Assembly (NCBI GenBank): GCA_902612235.1
Contig: CACMCJ010000010.1
Location: 1-33,374 of the forward strand
Direction: 5' to 3'
Length of the DNA stretch: 33,374 bases
Source: an uncultured Pelagibacteraceae bacterium
GTDB taxonomy: Bacteria; Pseudomonadota; Alphaproteobacteria; Pelagibacterales; Pelagibacteraceae
Position 1 is the first letter of the stretch. Every line of letters starts with the position of its first letter. Positions 18,684-26,239 of this stretch are shown here, in pieces. Both the position numbers and the translations under genes were made by a program. The notes under the pieces are model-generated. The model was not told where the DNA came from. It did not search any database and saw only the letters and a program-made list of their open reading frames with translations.

Positions 18684-18759
18684 GGCCAGACTCGAACTGG
18701 CACTCCCAAAAGGGCAAGGATTTTAAGTCCTTTGTGTCTACCAATTTCACCACGAGGGC
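18674..18759 (-). tRNA. tRNA-Leu (anticodon TAA)
   Basis: An 86-nt class II tRNA on the minus strand. Acceptor GCCCTCG/CGAGGGC, discriminator A and encoded CCA. The anticodon stem AAGGA/TCCTT holds loop CTTAAAA, giving anticodon TAA for UUA and UUG. The long variable arm (TGCCCTTTTGGGAG) is typical of tRNA-Leu. It is followed 7 nt later by the nadK start codon on the same strand, so the two are almost certainly cotranscribed. Confidence 0.98.
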
Positions 18760-18785
18760 ACGTCATTATTTTTATTGTTAATGTT

Positions 18786-18791
18786 ATTATA
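18786..18791 (-). promoter_or_regulatory. Candidate -10 box for tRNA-Leu/nadK
   Basis: A perfect TATAAT on the minus strand lies 26 nt upstream of the tRNA-Leu 5' end, well placed to start transcription about 20 nt before the tRNA. No recognisable -35 element is found 15-18 nt further up. The rest of the 103-nt spacer (18760-18862) is A/T only in character, and I see no clear plus-strand promoter for the membrane-protein gene in it. Confidence 0.35.
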
Positions 18792-18862
18792 TTAATACTT
18801 TAAGTTAGGTATATATATGAAAAAATCATGATTTATAACTTTAAATTCTATATAAACCTAAA

Positions 18863-20716
18863 ATGATTAAATTGCGTAATTTCAATAAATTTCTCAAAGT
18901 TCCAAATAATTTAAACAAAATCACTATTCTTATATTAATATTATTTTCGTCTACGATATTATCTTTATTTTTATGGGAGCACATCAATATTCCGGTTGAT
19001 AAAAGTTCAGAGTATGGAGGTGATTACTATGATAAATCCTATAATAAAAATAATGATACTCTAAGATTTATAGTCTTTATAACTTTAAGTATATTGCCTT
19101 TCTTAGTTTCATATATCTTTTTATTTAAAGAGAATAACACAAAAATAAATCAATTTTTATTTTTAAATGATGCCAATAAATCAAGTAAGGATAAAGTTTC
19201 AAATTTTATAATTTTTTCAATTTTTATTTTTTGCATATTAGAATTTTTTATAATTGACTTAACTTTTTTTATTTCTGATTTAGATTTATTCCATGAAGGA
19301 CTTTGGCTTACGCCTTCTTTTAACTTTAGCTTAACTCAAAAATTCTGGGCTGAAAATTATATTGGTAGAGGTTTATTTGGTAACTTTTATCCAGTTTTAA
19401 TATGGAATTTGATTAATGAGATGACCATAGGATCAGTAAGATTTTTTAACATTTTTTTATTACTTTTAAATAAATTACTTCTTATTTTTTTAGCAAAACA
19501 AATATCTGAAAATATAAATTTTTCACTAATCAAGAAGACTATTTTTTTTATTTCATTAAGTTTGTTGCTAGTTTCTTTAGTAGATTACTATAATAAAGAA
19601 GAATTTGTTAAGCGTTCTCCTTTAATTATACTTTTTTTGAACTTTCTTTTATTTTCACTTAAGGACTATAATAAATATAGCATTAATTTTTTCTGTTTGG
19701 GTATTTTTTCAATTATTTCATTTTTATGGTTTATTGATGTTGCTGCTTACTTAAATTTTGTTTTGATATTTATTATTGTTTTTTATTTAATCAAAATGCA
19801 ATTTAAAATATCCCTTTCAATACTCTCTGGTATTACTTTTGGTTGGGTTTTGTTTTTAGTTACTTTTCCAGATAATGAAATAAGTGCTTTTTTTTCTAAC
19901 ACTTTAAACATTTATAAAAGTATTGATCAAATTCACGGAATTGTTTTTCCTGAACCTTTCTCGGGCAATACTAGGGCTCTAAGAACTTTACTTTTGTTTG
20001 TTATTGGAGGAGTTTTCTCAATATTTATATGCCTTGATCAAAATAAGTTTAACAAAAGAAATAAATATTTTTTTCTTTTTTTATTTATATTAGCTTTAGT
20101 TTCTTTCAAAACTGGACTAAGCAGATCTGATAACGGTCATATACGAACAGCAACTGGGCCATTGATGATAATACTATATACATTTGTGGTTTATTGGATA
20201 ATAGATTTTGTTAATTTTGATAAATATAAATACTTTTCAAGTAAATCTATAATTTTTAAATTAATTTTTTTTGCACTAATTTTTATTAACTTTAAGACTT
20301 ATAATATTAATAAATTATTGAACTTTAATGATAATTTAAATTCGTTGATATATGCAGAAGATAAAATTTATTTTAGAAATGAAAAAAGTCAGTACCTAGG
20401 TTTAATAAATCATTATAAAAAAATTTCAAAAAAAGATAATTGTATACAAATAATAACAGAAGAAACTGCACTTCCTTATTTGCTTAAAAAAAGGAACTGC
20501 ACAAATTATTTTTCTCCATGGTATGTATCACCCAAAAATATTCAAAAAGACTTTATAAAACAGCTTATGAAATCACAACCACCTATAATTTTATTTAGTT
20601 CAAGAGAAATAAGATTTATGCCAAAATTTAAACAAGTAGTATTATATATTGAGGAGAATTATGAACTACACAGCAAATATGAAAGTTGGACTTTCTTGAA
20701 AATAAAAAAAAAATGA
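18863..20716 (+). CDS. Large polytopic membrane protein, possible GT-C type glycosyltransferase
   Basis: I do not recognise a specific family. The 617-residue protein has roughly 11-14 hydrophobic segments (for example near residues 20-38, 68-88, 114-137, 193-210, 275-335, 377-395, 405-420, 437-452 and 464-482). A hydrophilic C-terminal domain of about 130 residues ends in a segment of the type PPIILFSSRE...YIEENYELH...WTFLK. An acidic motif DLDLFHEG (139-146) follows the third membrane segment. Multi-span topology, an acidic loop motif and a C-terminal soluble domain are the layout of GT-C enzymes that use polyprenyl-phosphate sugars, so that role is suggested but unproven. Two cysteines in the C-terminal domain (near 532 and 552) could form a disulfide if it is periplasmic. 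The next gene is a glycosyltransferase overlapping by 4 nt. Strong Phe/Ile/Lys/Asn content reflects the AT bias. Confidence 0.75.
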   Translation: MIKLRNFNKFLKVPNNLNKITILILILFSSTILSLFLWEHINIPVDKSSEYGGDYYDKSYNKNNDTLRFIVFITLSILPFLVSYIFLFKENNTKINQFLFLNDANKSSKDKVSNFIIFSIFIFCILEFFIIDLTFFISDLDLFHEGLWLTPSFNFSLTQKFWAENYIGRGLFGNFYPVLIWNLINEMTIGSVRFFNIFLLLLNKLLLIFLAKQISENINFSLIKKTIFFISLSLLLVSLVDYYNKEEFVKRSPLIILFLNFLLFSLKDYNKYSINFFCLGIFSIISFLWFIDVAAYLNFVLIFIIVFYLIKMQFKISLSILSGITFGWVLFLVTFPDNEISAFFSNTLNIYKSIDQIHGIVFPEPFSGNTRALRTLLLFVIGGVFSIFICLDQNKFNKRNKYFFLFLFILALVSFKTGLSRSDNGHIRTATGPLMIILYTFVVYWIIDFVNFDKYKYFSSKSIIFKLIFFALIFINFKTYNINKLLNFNDNLNSLIYAEDKIYFRNEKSQYLGLINHYKKISKKDNCIQIITEETALPYLLKKRNCTNYFSPWYVSPKNIQKDFIKQLMKSQPPIILFSSREIRFMPKFKQVVLYIEENYELHSKYESWTFLKIKKK

Positions 20717-21666
20717 AGAAAATTTTAATATATAATTCTGGAGGTGGCCTAGGAGATTCTATCCAGTTGTTCCCGCTTTTAATTAGTCTTAAAAATCATT
20801 TTAAAAAAGCAAAATTTTATTATTTAGGGTCTCACGCTAATCACTTTAACGGTAAATTAAAAGAGTATAAGATAAATTTAGAAACTGTAGATTTAGGTCT
20901 AAAATATTTTGGCTTTAGATGGTGGCATCTTATTCTAGCAAAAAAAAGATTTGTAAATAAATCGTATAGCAAATTTGATCTCATAATAGATTTACAAACT
21001 AAATTTAGAAATTCGTTTATTTTAAAAAGAATTCCTCATGGTTTATTCTATTCAAGAACATTCAATGGTTTATTTTCTTCAAAAAAAATAAATTCAAAGT
21101 CATCCGATCATTTAGAAAATTTAAGTTTGTTTATAGAAGAAGATGTTATTAAACTAGAATTTAAAATAGATAGAATAGCCAAAGAAATTTTGTCTGAAGC
21201 AAAAAAATTGCTTCCGAATTCTAATTACGTTGGTTTTTCTATTACTCAAGGAAATCAATACAGAAAAAAAAGCTGGTCAATTTACAAATTTACTGCCCTA
21301 GCAAATAAAGTAACATCTAAAAATAAAACTCCTGTTTTTTTTATAGAAAAAAACCAATTTGACTTAATTCAAAAAATAAAAAATCAAGTTCCCTCAGCAT
21401 TGTTCCCTGAGTTAAAGTCCAAATACGCATGTCCGGCTCTTGTTACAGCCTTATCTTCGAGACTTGAAACAGCTATCTCTATTGATAATGGTATTATGCA
21501 CATGATGGCTTTATCAAATGTTCCAATGGTAGTTTTATTTGGTCCTACAAATTCTGATAAGTTTGCCCCAAAGAATCCTTATACAAAAATTTTAGATAGC
21601 AAAAAGATGCATAAAACTAAAGATATAAATTCAATTGAAGTTGATGAAGTTCTTAGCCTTATTTAA
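20713..21666 (+). CDS. Glycosyltransferase family 9 (heptosyltransferase-like)
   Basis: A 317-residue protein with the ADP-heptosyltransferase fold signatures. Its N-terminal nucleotide-binding opening is MKKILIYNSGGGLGDSIQ (GGGLGD at residues 10-15). The C-terminal donor-binding stretch at 256-285 (SIDNGIMHMMALSNVP, then VVLFGPTNSDKF) corresponds to the family's D-x-G-x-M-H and FGPT motifs. GT9 enzymes act at the cytoplasmic face of the inner membrane on LPS core or similar glycans; the sugar used here cannot be told. The start was chosen at the ATG overlapping the upstream stop (ATGA) because it gives a family-like N-terminus; a TTG at 20686 would only add nine lysine-rich residues. A run of ten A's precedes it. 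The stop shares TTAA with the convergent neighbour's stop. Confidence 0.88.
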   Translation: MKKILIYNSGGGLGDSIQLFPLLISLKNHFKKAKFYYLGSHANHFNGKLKEYKINLETVDLGLKYFGFRWWHLILAKKRFVNKSYSKFDLIIDLQTKFRNSFILKRIPHGLFYSRTFNGLFSSKKINSKSSDHLENLSLFIEEDVIKLEFKIDRIAKEILSEAKKLLPNSNYVGFSITQGNQYRKKSWSIYKFTALANKVTSKNKTPVFFIEKNQFDLIQKIKNQVPSALFPELKSKYACPALVTALSSRLETAISIDNGIMHMMALSNVPMVVLFGPTNSDKFAPKNPYTKILDSKKMHKTKDINSIEVDEVLSLI

Positions 21667-22421
21667 ATTTTTAAAATCTTAATTTTTTTAGACTTAACGA
21701 GATTTAATAACTCTTTATTAACCTGACCTAACTTTAATTTATATGTTGACCTTGTTACTACAGAAACACCAATTTTTCCCAGTCTAAAAAAAGGATAACT
21801 TCCTATTTCTACAAATTTGTTATATTTCTTTTGAATGTTTCCTAATTCTTTAGAAATATTGCTCTCTACTGTAAAGAGATTAATAGTTTTGCTGTGAACT
21901 TTTAAGCCTTTCACTAAATATCTTTTACAATTTTCAATCATTGAGTTAAGAATTGAAGGGACACCAGGTAAAGAAAAAACATTCTTGGTCATAAATCCTG
22001 GCGCAGCACTAGAGGGATTATAAATTAATTTAGAACTTATAGGCATCTTTGCCATTTTTTTTCTGCCATCATTAAACTTTTTTTTTCCATAATAACTTTC
22101 TAGTATTTTATAAGCTTCTTTGTGAAATCCATACTTTAATTTAAAAGCTTTAGCTAAAGATTGAGCCGTTATGTCGTCGTGTGTAGGGCCAATACCTCCT
22201 GTTGTAAAAACATAATTAAATTTTTTTGATAAAAGTTTAATGTTATTAATAATTTCTTTTTCAACGTCAGGTATAATTCTGACTTCAGATACTGAAATAC
22301 CACAGTTAGAATTTAGCCATTTACTGATAAATGATACATTTTTATCTTGAGTTCTACCGGATAAAATTTCATTACCAATTATTAAAATTGCAGCATTTAC
22401 TTTTTTGGTTTTTTTCTTCAT
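21663..22421 (-). CDS. CinA N-terminal-type (MoaB/Mog fold) molybdopterin-binding-domain protein
   Basis: A 252-residue protein. Residues 8-20 (VNAAILIIGNEIL) and TGGIGPTHDD at 74-83 are the signature of the MoCF/CinA-N domain, followed by APGF and LPGVPSILNSMI. In full-length CinA a C-terminal PncC domain (nicotinamide-mononucleotide deamidase) follows; here the protein ends after the first domain plus a short lysine-rich tail. This matches a stand-alone COG1058-type form found in many alphaproteobacteria. The CinA N-domain has been linked to ADP-ribose or NMN-adduct pyrophosphatase activity in some species, but the role of the stand-alone form is not established. It is divergent from sfsA across a 16-nt gap and convergent with the GT9 gene, overlapping by 4 nt. 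Confidence 0.85.
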   Translation of the reverse strand: MKKKTKKVNAAILIIGNEILSGRTQDKNVSFISKWLNSNCGISVSEVRIIPDVEKEIINNIKLLSKKFNYVFTTGGIGPTHDDITAQSLAKAFKLKYGFHKEAYKILESYYGKKKFNDGRKKMAKMPISSKLIYNPSSAAPGFMTKNVFSLPGVPSILNSMIENCKRYLVKGLKVHSKTINLFTVESNISKELGNIQKKYNKFVEIGSYPFFRLGKIGVSVVTRSTYKLKLGQVNKELLNLVKSKKIKILKI

Positions 22422-22423
22422 AG

Positions 22424-22435
22424 ATAATTAATTAT
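22424..22435. promoter_or_regulatory. 12-bp palindrome centred in the divergent gap
   Basis: ATAATTAATTAT is a perfect 12-bp palindrome whose centre is exactly the centre of the 16-nt space between the two divergent start codons (22422-22437). On the minus strand the same bases, with one more, give TATAAT (22431-22436), a perfect -10 box that would start transcription 0-3 nt before the CinA-like gene. Chance is possible in such AT-rich DNA. Confidence 0.35.
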
Positions 22436-22437
22436 AC

Positions 22438-23136
22438 ATGAACTTTGAAAAAACATTAATATCAGGAGAATTTATAAAAAGATACAAGCGTTTTTTTGTT
22501 GATGTAAAGATACAAGATAAAATAGTGACGGCTCATTGCCCTAATACTGGTTCTATGATGGGTTTGCTTAAGAAAGGCAATAGAGTGTGGTTGAGTAAAA
22601 CTAATGACCCAAGTAGAAAATTAAAATATACATTACAAATCATTGAAGATGAAAGATCAAAAGTTGGGGTAAATACCCATCTTACAAACAAAATCGTGCT
22701 TGAGGCGATATACGATAAATCAATTAAAATTTTTAAAAATTTTAACATCATAAATCGTGAAGTAAAATTTGGTAAAAATACTAGATTTGATTTTCAAATT
22801 ATTAATGAAAAACAAAAATCTTTTATAGAGGTTAAAAATGTCACTCTTTCTAGAAATAAAGGTTTAGCTGAATTTCCTGATGCAGTGACCTCTAGAGGTC
22901 TTAAACATATAAAAGAATTATTGAGGGCATCTAAACAAGGATATGAAATATACCTTTTGTATATTATTCAAAGAGAAGATTGTGAAGAGTTAAAAATAGC
23001 TAAAGATATAGATCCTGAATATCATGAATTTTTAATAAAAGCTGTTAAAAAAAAATTAAATGTGCTTTGCTATGATTGTAAATTTTCCACAAAAGGAATA
23101 AAACTTAACCGTAGAATAAAATTCAAAATAAAATGA
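22438..23136 (+). CDS. sfsA: SfsA family protein (sugar fermentation stimulation protein A)
   Basis: A 232-residue protein with the SfsA hallmarks: FIKRYKRFFVDVK near the start (the family's 'RYKRFLADV'), then AHCPNTGSMMGLL at residues 32-44, and VNTHLTNKIV. The second half carries a PD-(D/E)xK-like nuclease signature, TRFDFQI with D118 and FIEVKNVTL with E131 and K133, as reported for the family fold. E. coli SfsA binds DNA and affects maltose metabolism genes, but its true biochemical activity is not settled. It opens the plus-strand operon that continues with map 1 nt downstream, an arrangement shared with other alphaproteobacteria. Confidence 0.93.
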   Translation: MNFEKTLISGEFIKRYKRFFVDVKIQDKIVTAHCPNTGSMMGLLKKGNRVWLSKTNDPSRKLKYTLQIIEDERSKVGVNTHLTNKIVLEAIYDKSIKIFKNFNIINREVKFGKNTRFDFQIINEKQKSFIEVKNVTLSRNKGLAEFPDAVTSRGLKHIKELLRASKQGYEIYLLYIIQREDCEELKIAKDIDPEYHEFLIKAVKKKLNVLCYDCKFSTKGIKLNRRIKFKIK

Positions 23137-23137
23137 A

Positions 23138-23887
23138 ATGAGTGAAAGTTACAAAGAGGCTTTTGAAAAAACTAGATCAGCGGGTATCATAGCCGCTGGG
23201 GCTCTTGATGAAGTAGCTAAAATTGCTCATCCAGGAACTCGAACAGATGAAATTGATAAACTTTGTTATGAGTTTATTAATGATCATGGAGCATATTCTG
23301 CTCCTTTATTTTACAGAGGTTTTCCTAAATCATGTTGTACGTCTACGAACCATGTAGTTTGTCATGGAATACCATCAGAAAAAGTTTTGAAAGAAGGAGA
23401 CATTGTAAACGTTGATGTTACTGCTTTAAAGGATGGATGGCATGGTGATACAAGTAGAACTTTTGAAATTGGAGAAGTGTCTATCAAAGCAAAAAAATTA
23501 GTGAAAACAACTCATGATGCAATGATGAAAGCGATCAAAATTGTTAAAGAGGATATTCATTTAGGTGATATTGGAGATATTATACAAAGTCATGTTGAGG
23601 CTGAAGGATTTTCAGTAGTACAAGATTTTTGTGGTCACGGAATTGGACAAATATTTCATAAAGAACCGAATATTTTACACTATGGAAAAAAAGGGACTGG
23701 TGAAAAAATAAAGGCTGGTATGATTTTTACAATAGAACCTATGATAAATATTGGTAATTATGAAACAAAAACATTAAATGATGGGTGGACAGCTGTAACA
23801 AAAGATAAATCCTTATCAGCACAATTTGAACATACTGTAGGTGTAACAAAAGATGGTTATGAAATTTTTACTCTACCAAAAAATTGA
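23138..23887 (+). CDS. map: Methionine aminopeptidase, type I
   Basis: A 249-residue type I enzyme that removes the N-terminal methionine from nascent proteins. The five metal ligands are visible: D93 (NVDVT), D104 (HGDTSRTF), H168 (GHGIG), E201 (TIEPM) and E232 (FEHTV). His76 in NHVVCHGIPS corresponds to the conserved substrate-binding histidine. There is no N-terminal extension or zinc finger, so this is the compact type Ia form. It starts 1 nt after the sfsA stop and is followed by purB after 13 nt. Nothing is unusual in the active site. Confidence 0.97.
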   Translation: MSESYKEAFEKTRSAGIIAAGALDEVAKIAHPGTRTDEIDKLCYEFINDHGAYSAPLFYRGFPKSCCTSTNHVVCHGIPSEKVLKEGDIVNVDVTALKDGWHGDTSRTFEIGEVSIKAKKLVKTTHDAMMKAIKIVKEDIHLGDIGDIIQSHVEAEGFSVVQDFCGHGIGQIFHKEPNILHYGKKGTGEKIKAGMIFTIEPMINIGNYETKTLNDGWTAVTKDKSLSAQFEHTVGVTKDGYEIFTLPKN

Positions 23888-23900
23888 GAACAAAATTTAA

Positions 23901-25199
23901 ATGATTGAAAGATACTCTAGAAAAGAAATTAAAAATATTTGGGATGATTATAACAAATACTCTATATGGTTAGAAATAGAATTAGCTGCTGCACAAGCTA
24001 TGGAAAAACTTAAAATTATTCCTAGAGGTATTGTTAAAAAGGTAAGAAAAAAAGCTAAAATTGACGTAAAAAGAATTTTACAAATAGAAAACAAAGTTAA
24101 GCATGATGTAATAGCCTTTCTAACTTCAATTAATGAGAAGGTAGGATTAGATGCTAGATATCTACACAAAGGTATGACTTCATCAGATGTGTTAGATACA
24201 TGCTTTAATCTTCAACTTAAACAATCTGGTGAAATTCTATTAAAAGATATAGACCAATTGCTAAATTCAATTAAAAAACAAGCCATAAAACATAAATTTA
24301 CTTTATGCATTGGGCGAAGCCACGGTATTCATGCGGAGCCAATTACTTTTGGACTAAAAATGTTATCCTTCTATCAAGAGTTTGTAAGAAACAAAAAAAG
24401 ATTAGAAAACGCTATTAAAGAAATATCAACTTGTGCTATCTCTGGTGCAGTAGGAACTTTTGCAAATATTGATCCAAGAATAGAAAGTTATGTTGCAAAA
24501 AAACTTAAATTAAATATTGAACCAATATCTACACAGGTCATACCAAGAGATAGGCATGCATGTTATTTTTTAACTCTCGGAATCATTGCAAGTTCTGTAG
24601 AGAGATTTGCTACAGAAATTAGACATCTACAAAGAACCGAAGTATTAGAAGTTGAGGAATTTTTTGGAAAAAAACAAAAAGGTTCTTCAGCAATGCCACA
24701 TAAAAAAAATCCTATCTTAAGTGAAAATTTAACTGGCTTGTCTAGACTTATAAGATCAACTGTAGTTCCCGCTCTTGAAAATGTTGTATTATGGCACGAA
24801 AGAGATATCTCACATTCTGCAGTTGAAAGAAATATTGGCCCTGACGCAACTATTGCTCTAGATTTTGCTCTAGATAGATTAAGTAATATTGTAAAGAACC
24901 TTAATATTTATCCTAAAAATATGAGGAAAAATTTAGATATTACAAATGGAATTTTTTTTTCGCAAAGAATTTTACTTGAATTAACAAATGTGGGTTTTTC
25001 TAGGGAAGAGTCTTATAAAATAGTGCAAAAAAATGCTATGAATGCATGGAAAGAAAAATCCTCATTTTTCAACAATATCATTTCTGATAAAAAAATTACT
25101 GCAAAAATACCTGTTAATAAACTAAAAAAACTATTTAATTTTAGTTATCATACTAAAAAAATTAATATAATTTTTCATAGAAGTCTTAAAAAAAAGTAA
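23901..25199 (+). CDS. purB: Adenylosuccinate lyase
   Basis: A 432-residue member of the fumarase/aspartase superfamily. It cleaves SAICAR to AICAR plus fumarate and adenylosuccinate to AMP plus fumarate, so it acts twice in purine synthesis. Visible motifs: MTSSDVLDT at 92-100, GRSHGIHAEP with His141 at 138-147, and the superfamily signature SSAMPHKKNP at residues 262-271, whose flexible serine loop closes the active site. Length is normal. It sits between map and purC, and the SAICAR made by PurC is its substrate. The start MIERYSRKEIKNIW matches the family. Confidence 0.97.
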   Translation: MIERYSRKEIKNIWDDYNKYSIWLEIELAAAQAMEKLKIIPRGIVKKVRKKAKIDVKRILQIENKVKHDVIAFLTSINEKVGLDARYLHKGMTSSDVLDTCFNLQLKQSGEILLKDIDQLLNSIKKQAIKHKFTLCIGRSHGIHAEPITFGLKMLSFYQEFVRNKKRLENAIKEISTCAISGAVGTFANIDPRIESYVAKKLKLNIEPISTQVIPRDRHACYFLTLGIIASSVERFATEIRHLQRTEVLEVEEFFGKKQKGSSAMPHKKNPILSENLTGLSRLIRSTVVPALENVVLWHERDISHSAVERNIGPDATIALDFALDRLSNIVKNLNIYPKNMRKNLDITNGIFFSQRILLELTNVGFSREESYKIVQKNAMNAWKEKSSFFNNIISDKKITAKIPVNKLKKLFNFSYHTKKINIIFHRSLKKK

Positions 25200-25203
25200 T
25201 CAC

Positions 25204-25995
25204 ATGAATAAAGGAAGTAAATTATACGAAGGAAAAGCTAAAATTCTTTACGAGACCAAAGATAAAAATTTGGTTATTCAGCATTTTAAAGATGATGCAA
25301 CAGCTTTTAATAATCTTAAAAAAGCAAAAGTTGAAGGTAAAGGGGTTTTAAATAATAGAATTTCAGAATATATTTTAACAAATTTAGCTCAATGTGGAAT
25401 TAAAACCCACTTCGTTAAAAGATTAAACATGAGAGAGCAGCTAATTAAAAAAGCTGAAATTTTTCCCATTGAATTCATAGTAAGAAATATCGCTACGGGA
25501 TCTTTAACAAAAAGACTTGATATTTCTGAGGGCACTGTTTTAGAAAGACCTCTCTTAGAATACTGCTATAAAAAAGATCAACTTCAAGACCCTCTTATAT
25601 CAAAAGAACACATCTATTCATTTGGTTGGGCCACTGAGACTGAAATAAATCAAATAGATAAAATGACTTTAAGAATAAATGATTTACTTTTAGGAATATT
25701 TAGAGGAATAGGGATTAAATTAGTAGATTTTAAAATTGAATATGGGAAAACTTGGAATAAAGACACTGACGAGAAAGAAATTGTTTTAGCCGATGAAATA
25801 AGTCCTGACACTTGTAGATTATGGGACGTAAAAACTGAAAAGAAATTAGATAAAGATAGATTTAGAAAAGATCTAGGAAATGTAATTCAAGGGTATCAGG
25901 AAGTTGCAAGAAGATTGGGTATAATGCCTGAAGAAACTAACATAAGTGAAGTAAACTTTGGAAAAACAACTTCAATAAAATTTAAAAAAAAATAA
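25204..25995 (+). CDS. purC: SAICAR synthase (phosphoribosylaminoimidazole-succinocarboxamide synthase)
   Basis: A 263-residue ATP-dependent ligase joining CAIR and aspartate. Motifs include the N-terminal LYEGKAKILYET, FKDDATAFN, EFIVRNIATGSLTKRL, LVDFKIEYG and LADEISPDTCRLWD, all typical of bacterial PurC. It is slightly longer than the usual 237-254 residues because of a C-terminal extension (RLGIMPEETNISEVNFGKTTSIKFKKK). It follows purB by 4 nt and is followed 1 nt later by purS, which begins with TTG. Confidence 0.97.
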   Translation: MNKGSKLYEGKAKILYETKDKNLVIQHFKDDATAFNNLKKAKVEGKGVLNNRISEYILTNLAQCGIKTHFVKRLNMREQLIKKAEIFPIEFIVRNIATGSLTKRLDISEGTVLERPLLEYCYKKDQLQDPLISKEHIYSFGWATETEINQIDKMTLRINDLLLGIFRGIGIKLVDFKIEYGKTWNKDTDEKEIVLADEISPDTCRLWDVKTEKKLDKDRFRKDLGNVIQGYQEVARRLGIMPEETNISEVNFGKTTSIKFKKK

Positions 25996-25996
25996 A

Positions 25997-26239
25997 TTGA
26001 AATTTTCAATCACAATTACATTAAAAAAGGATGTGTTAGACCCTCAAGGAAAAGTAGTTCAAAATACCTTACAAAACCTTAATTTCAAAAATCTCAAAAA
26101 TATTAGACAAGGAAAATATTTTGAAATTGAAGTTAATAACGATGATCAGAAAGATGTAGAAAAAAAAATAGATGAAATGTGCAAAAAATTATTAGTAAAT
26201 TTAATAATAGAGGATTATAAAATAAATAAGATTTCATGA
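25997..26239 (+). CDS. purS: FGAM synthase subunit PurS
   Basis: An 80-residue PurS. Family features are KFSITITLKKDVLDPQGKVVQNTL, then IRQGKYFEIEV and the C-terminal MCKKLLVNLIIEDYKI. PurS bridges the small PurL and the glutaminase PurQ in the three-part FGAM synthase, which makes formylglycinamidine ribonucleotide. The start is TTG: it immediately follows the purC stop (1 nt), gives the exact family N-terminus, and no other start codon is available before the conserved region. The stop overlaps the purQ start by 4 nt (ATGA), consistent with balanced production of the subunits. Confidence 0.94.
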   Translation: MKFSITITLKKDVLDPQGKVVQNTLQNLNFKNLKNIRQGKYFEIEVNNDDQKDVEKKIDEMCKKLLVNLIIEDYKINKIS

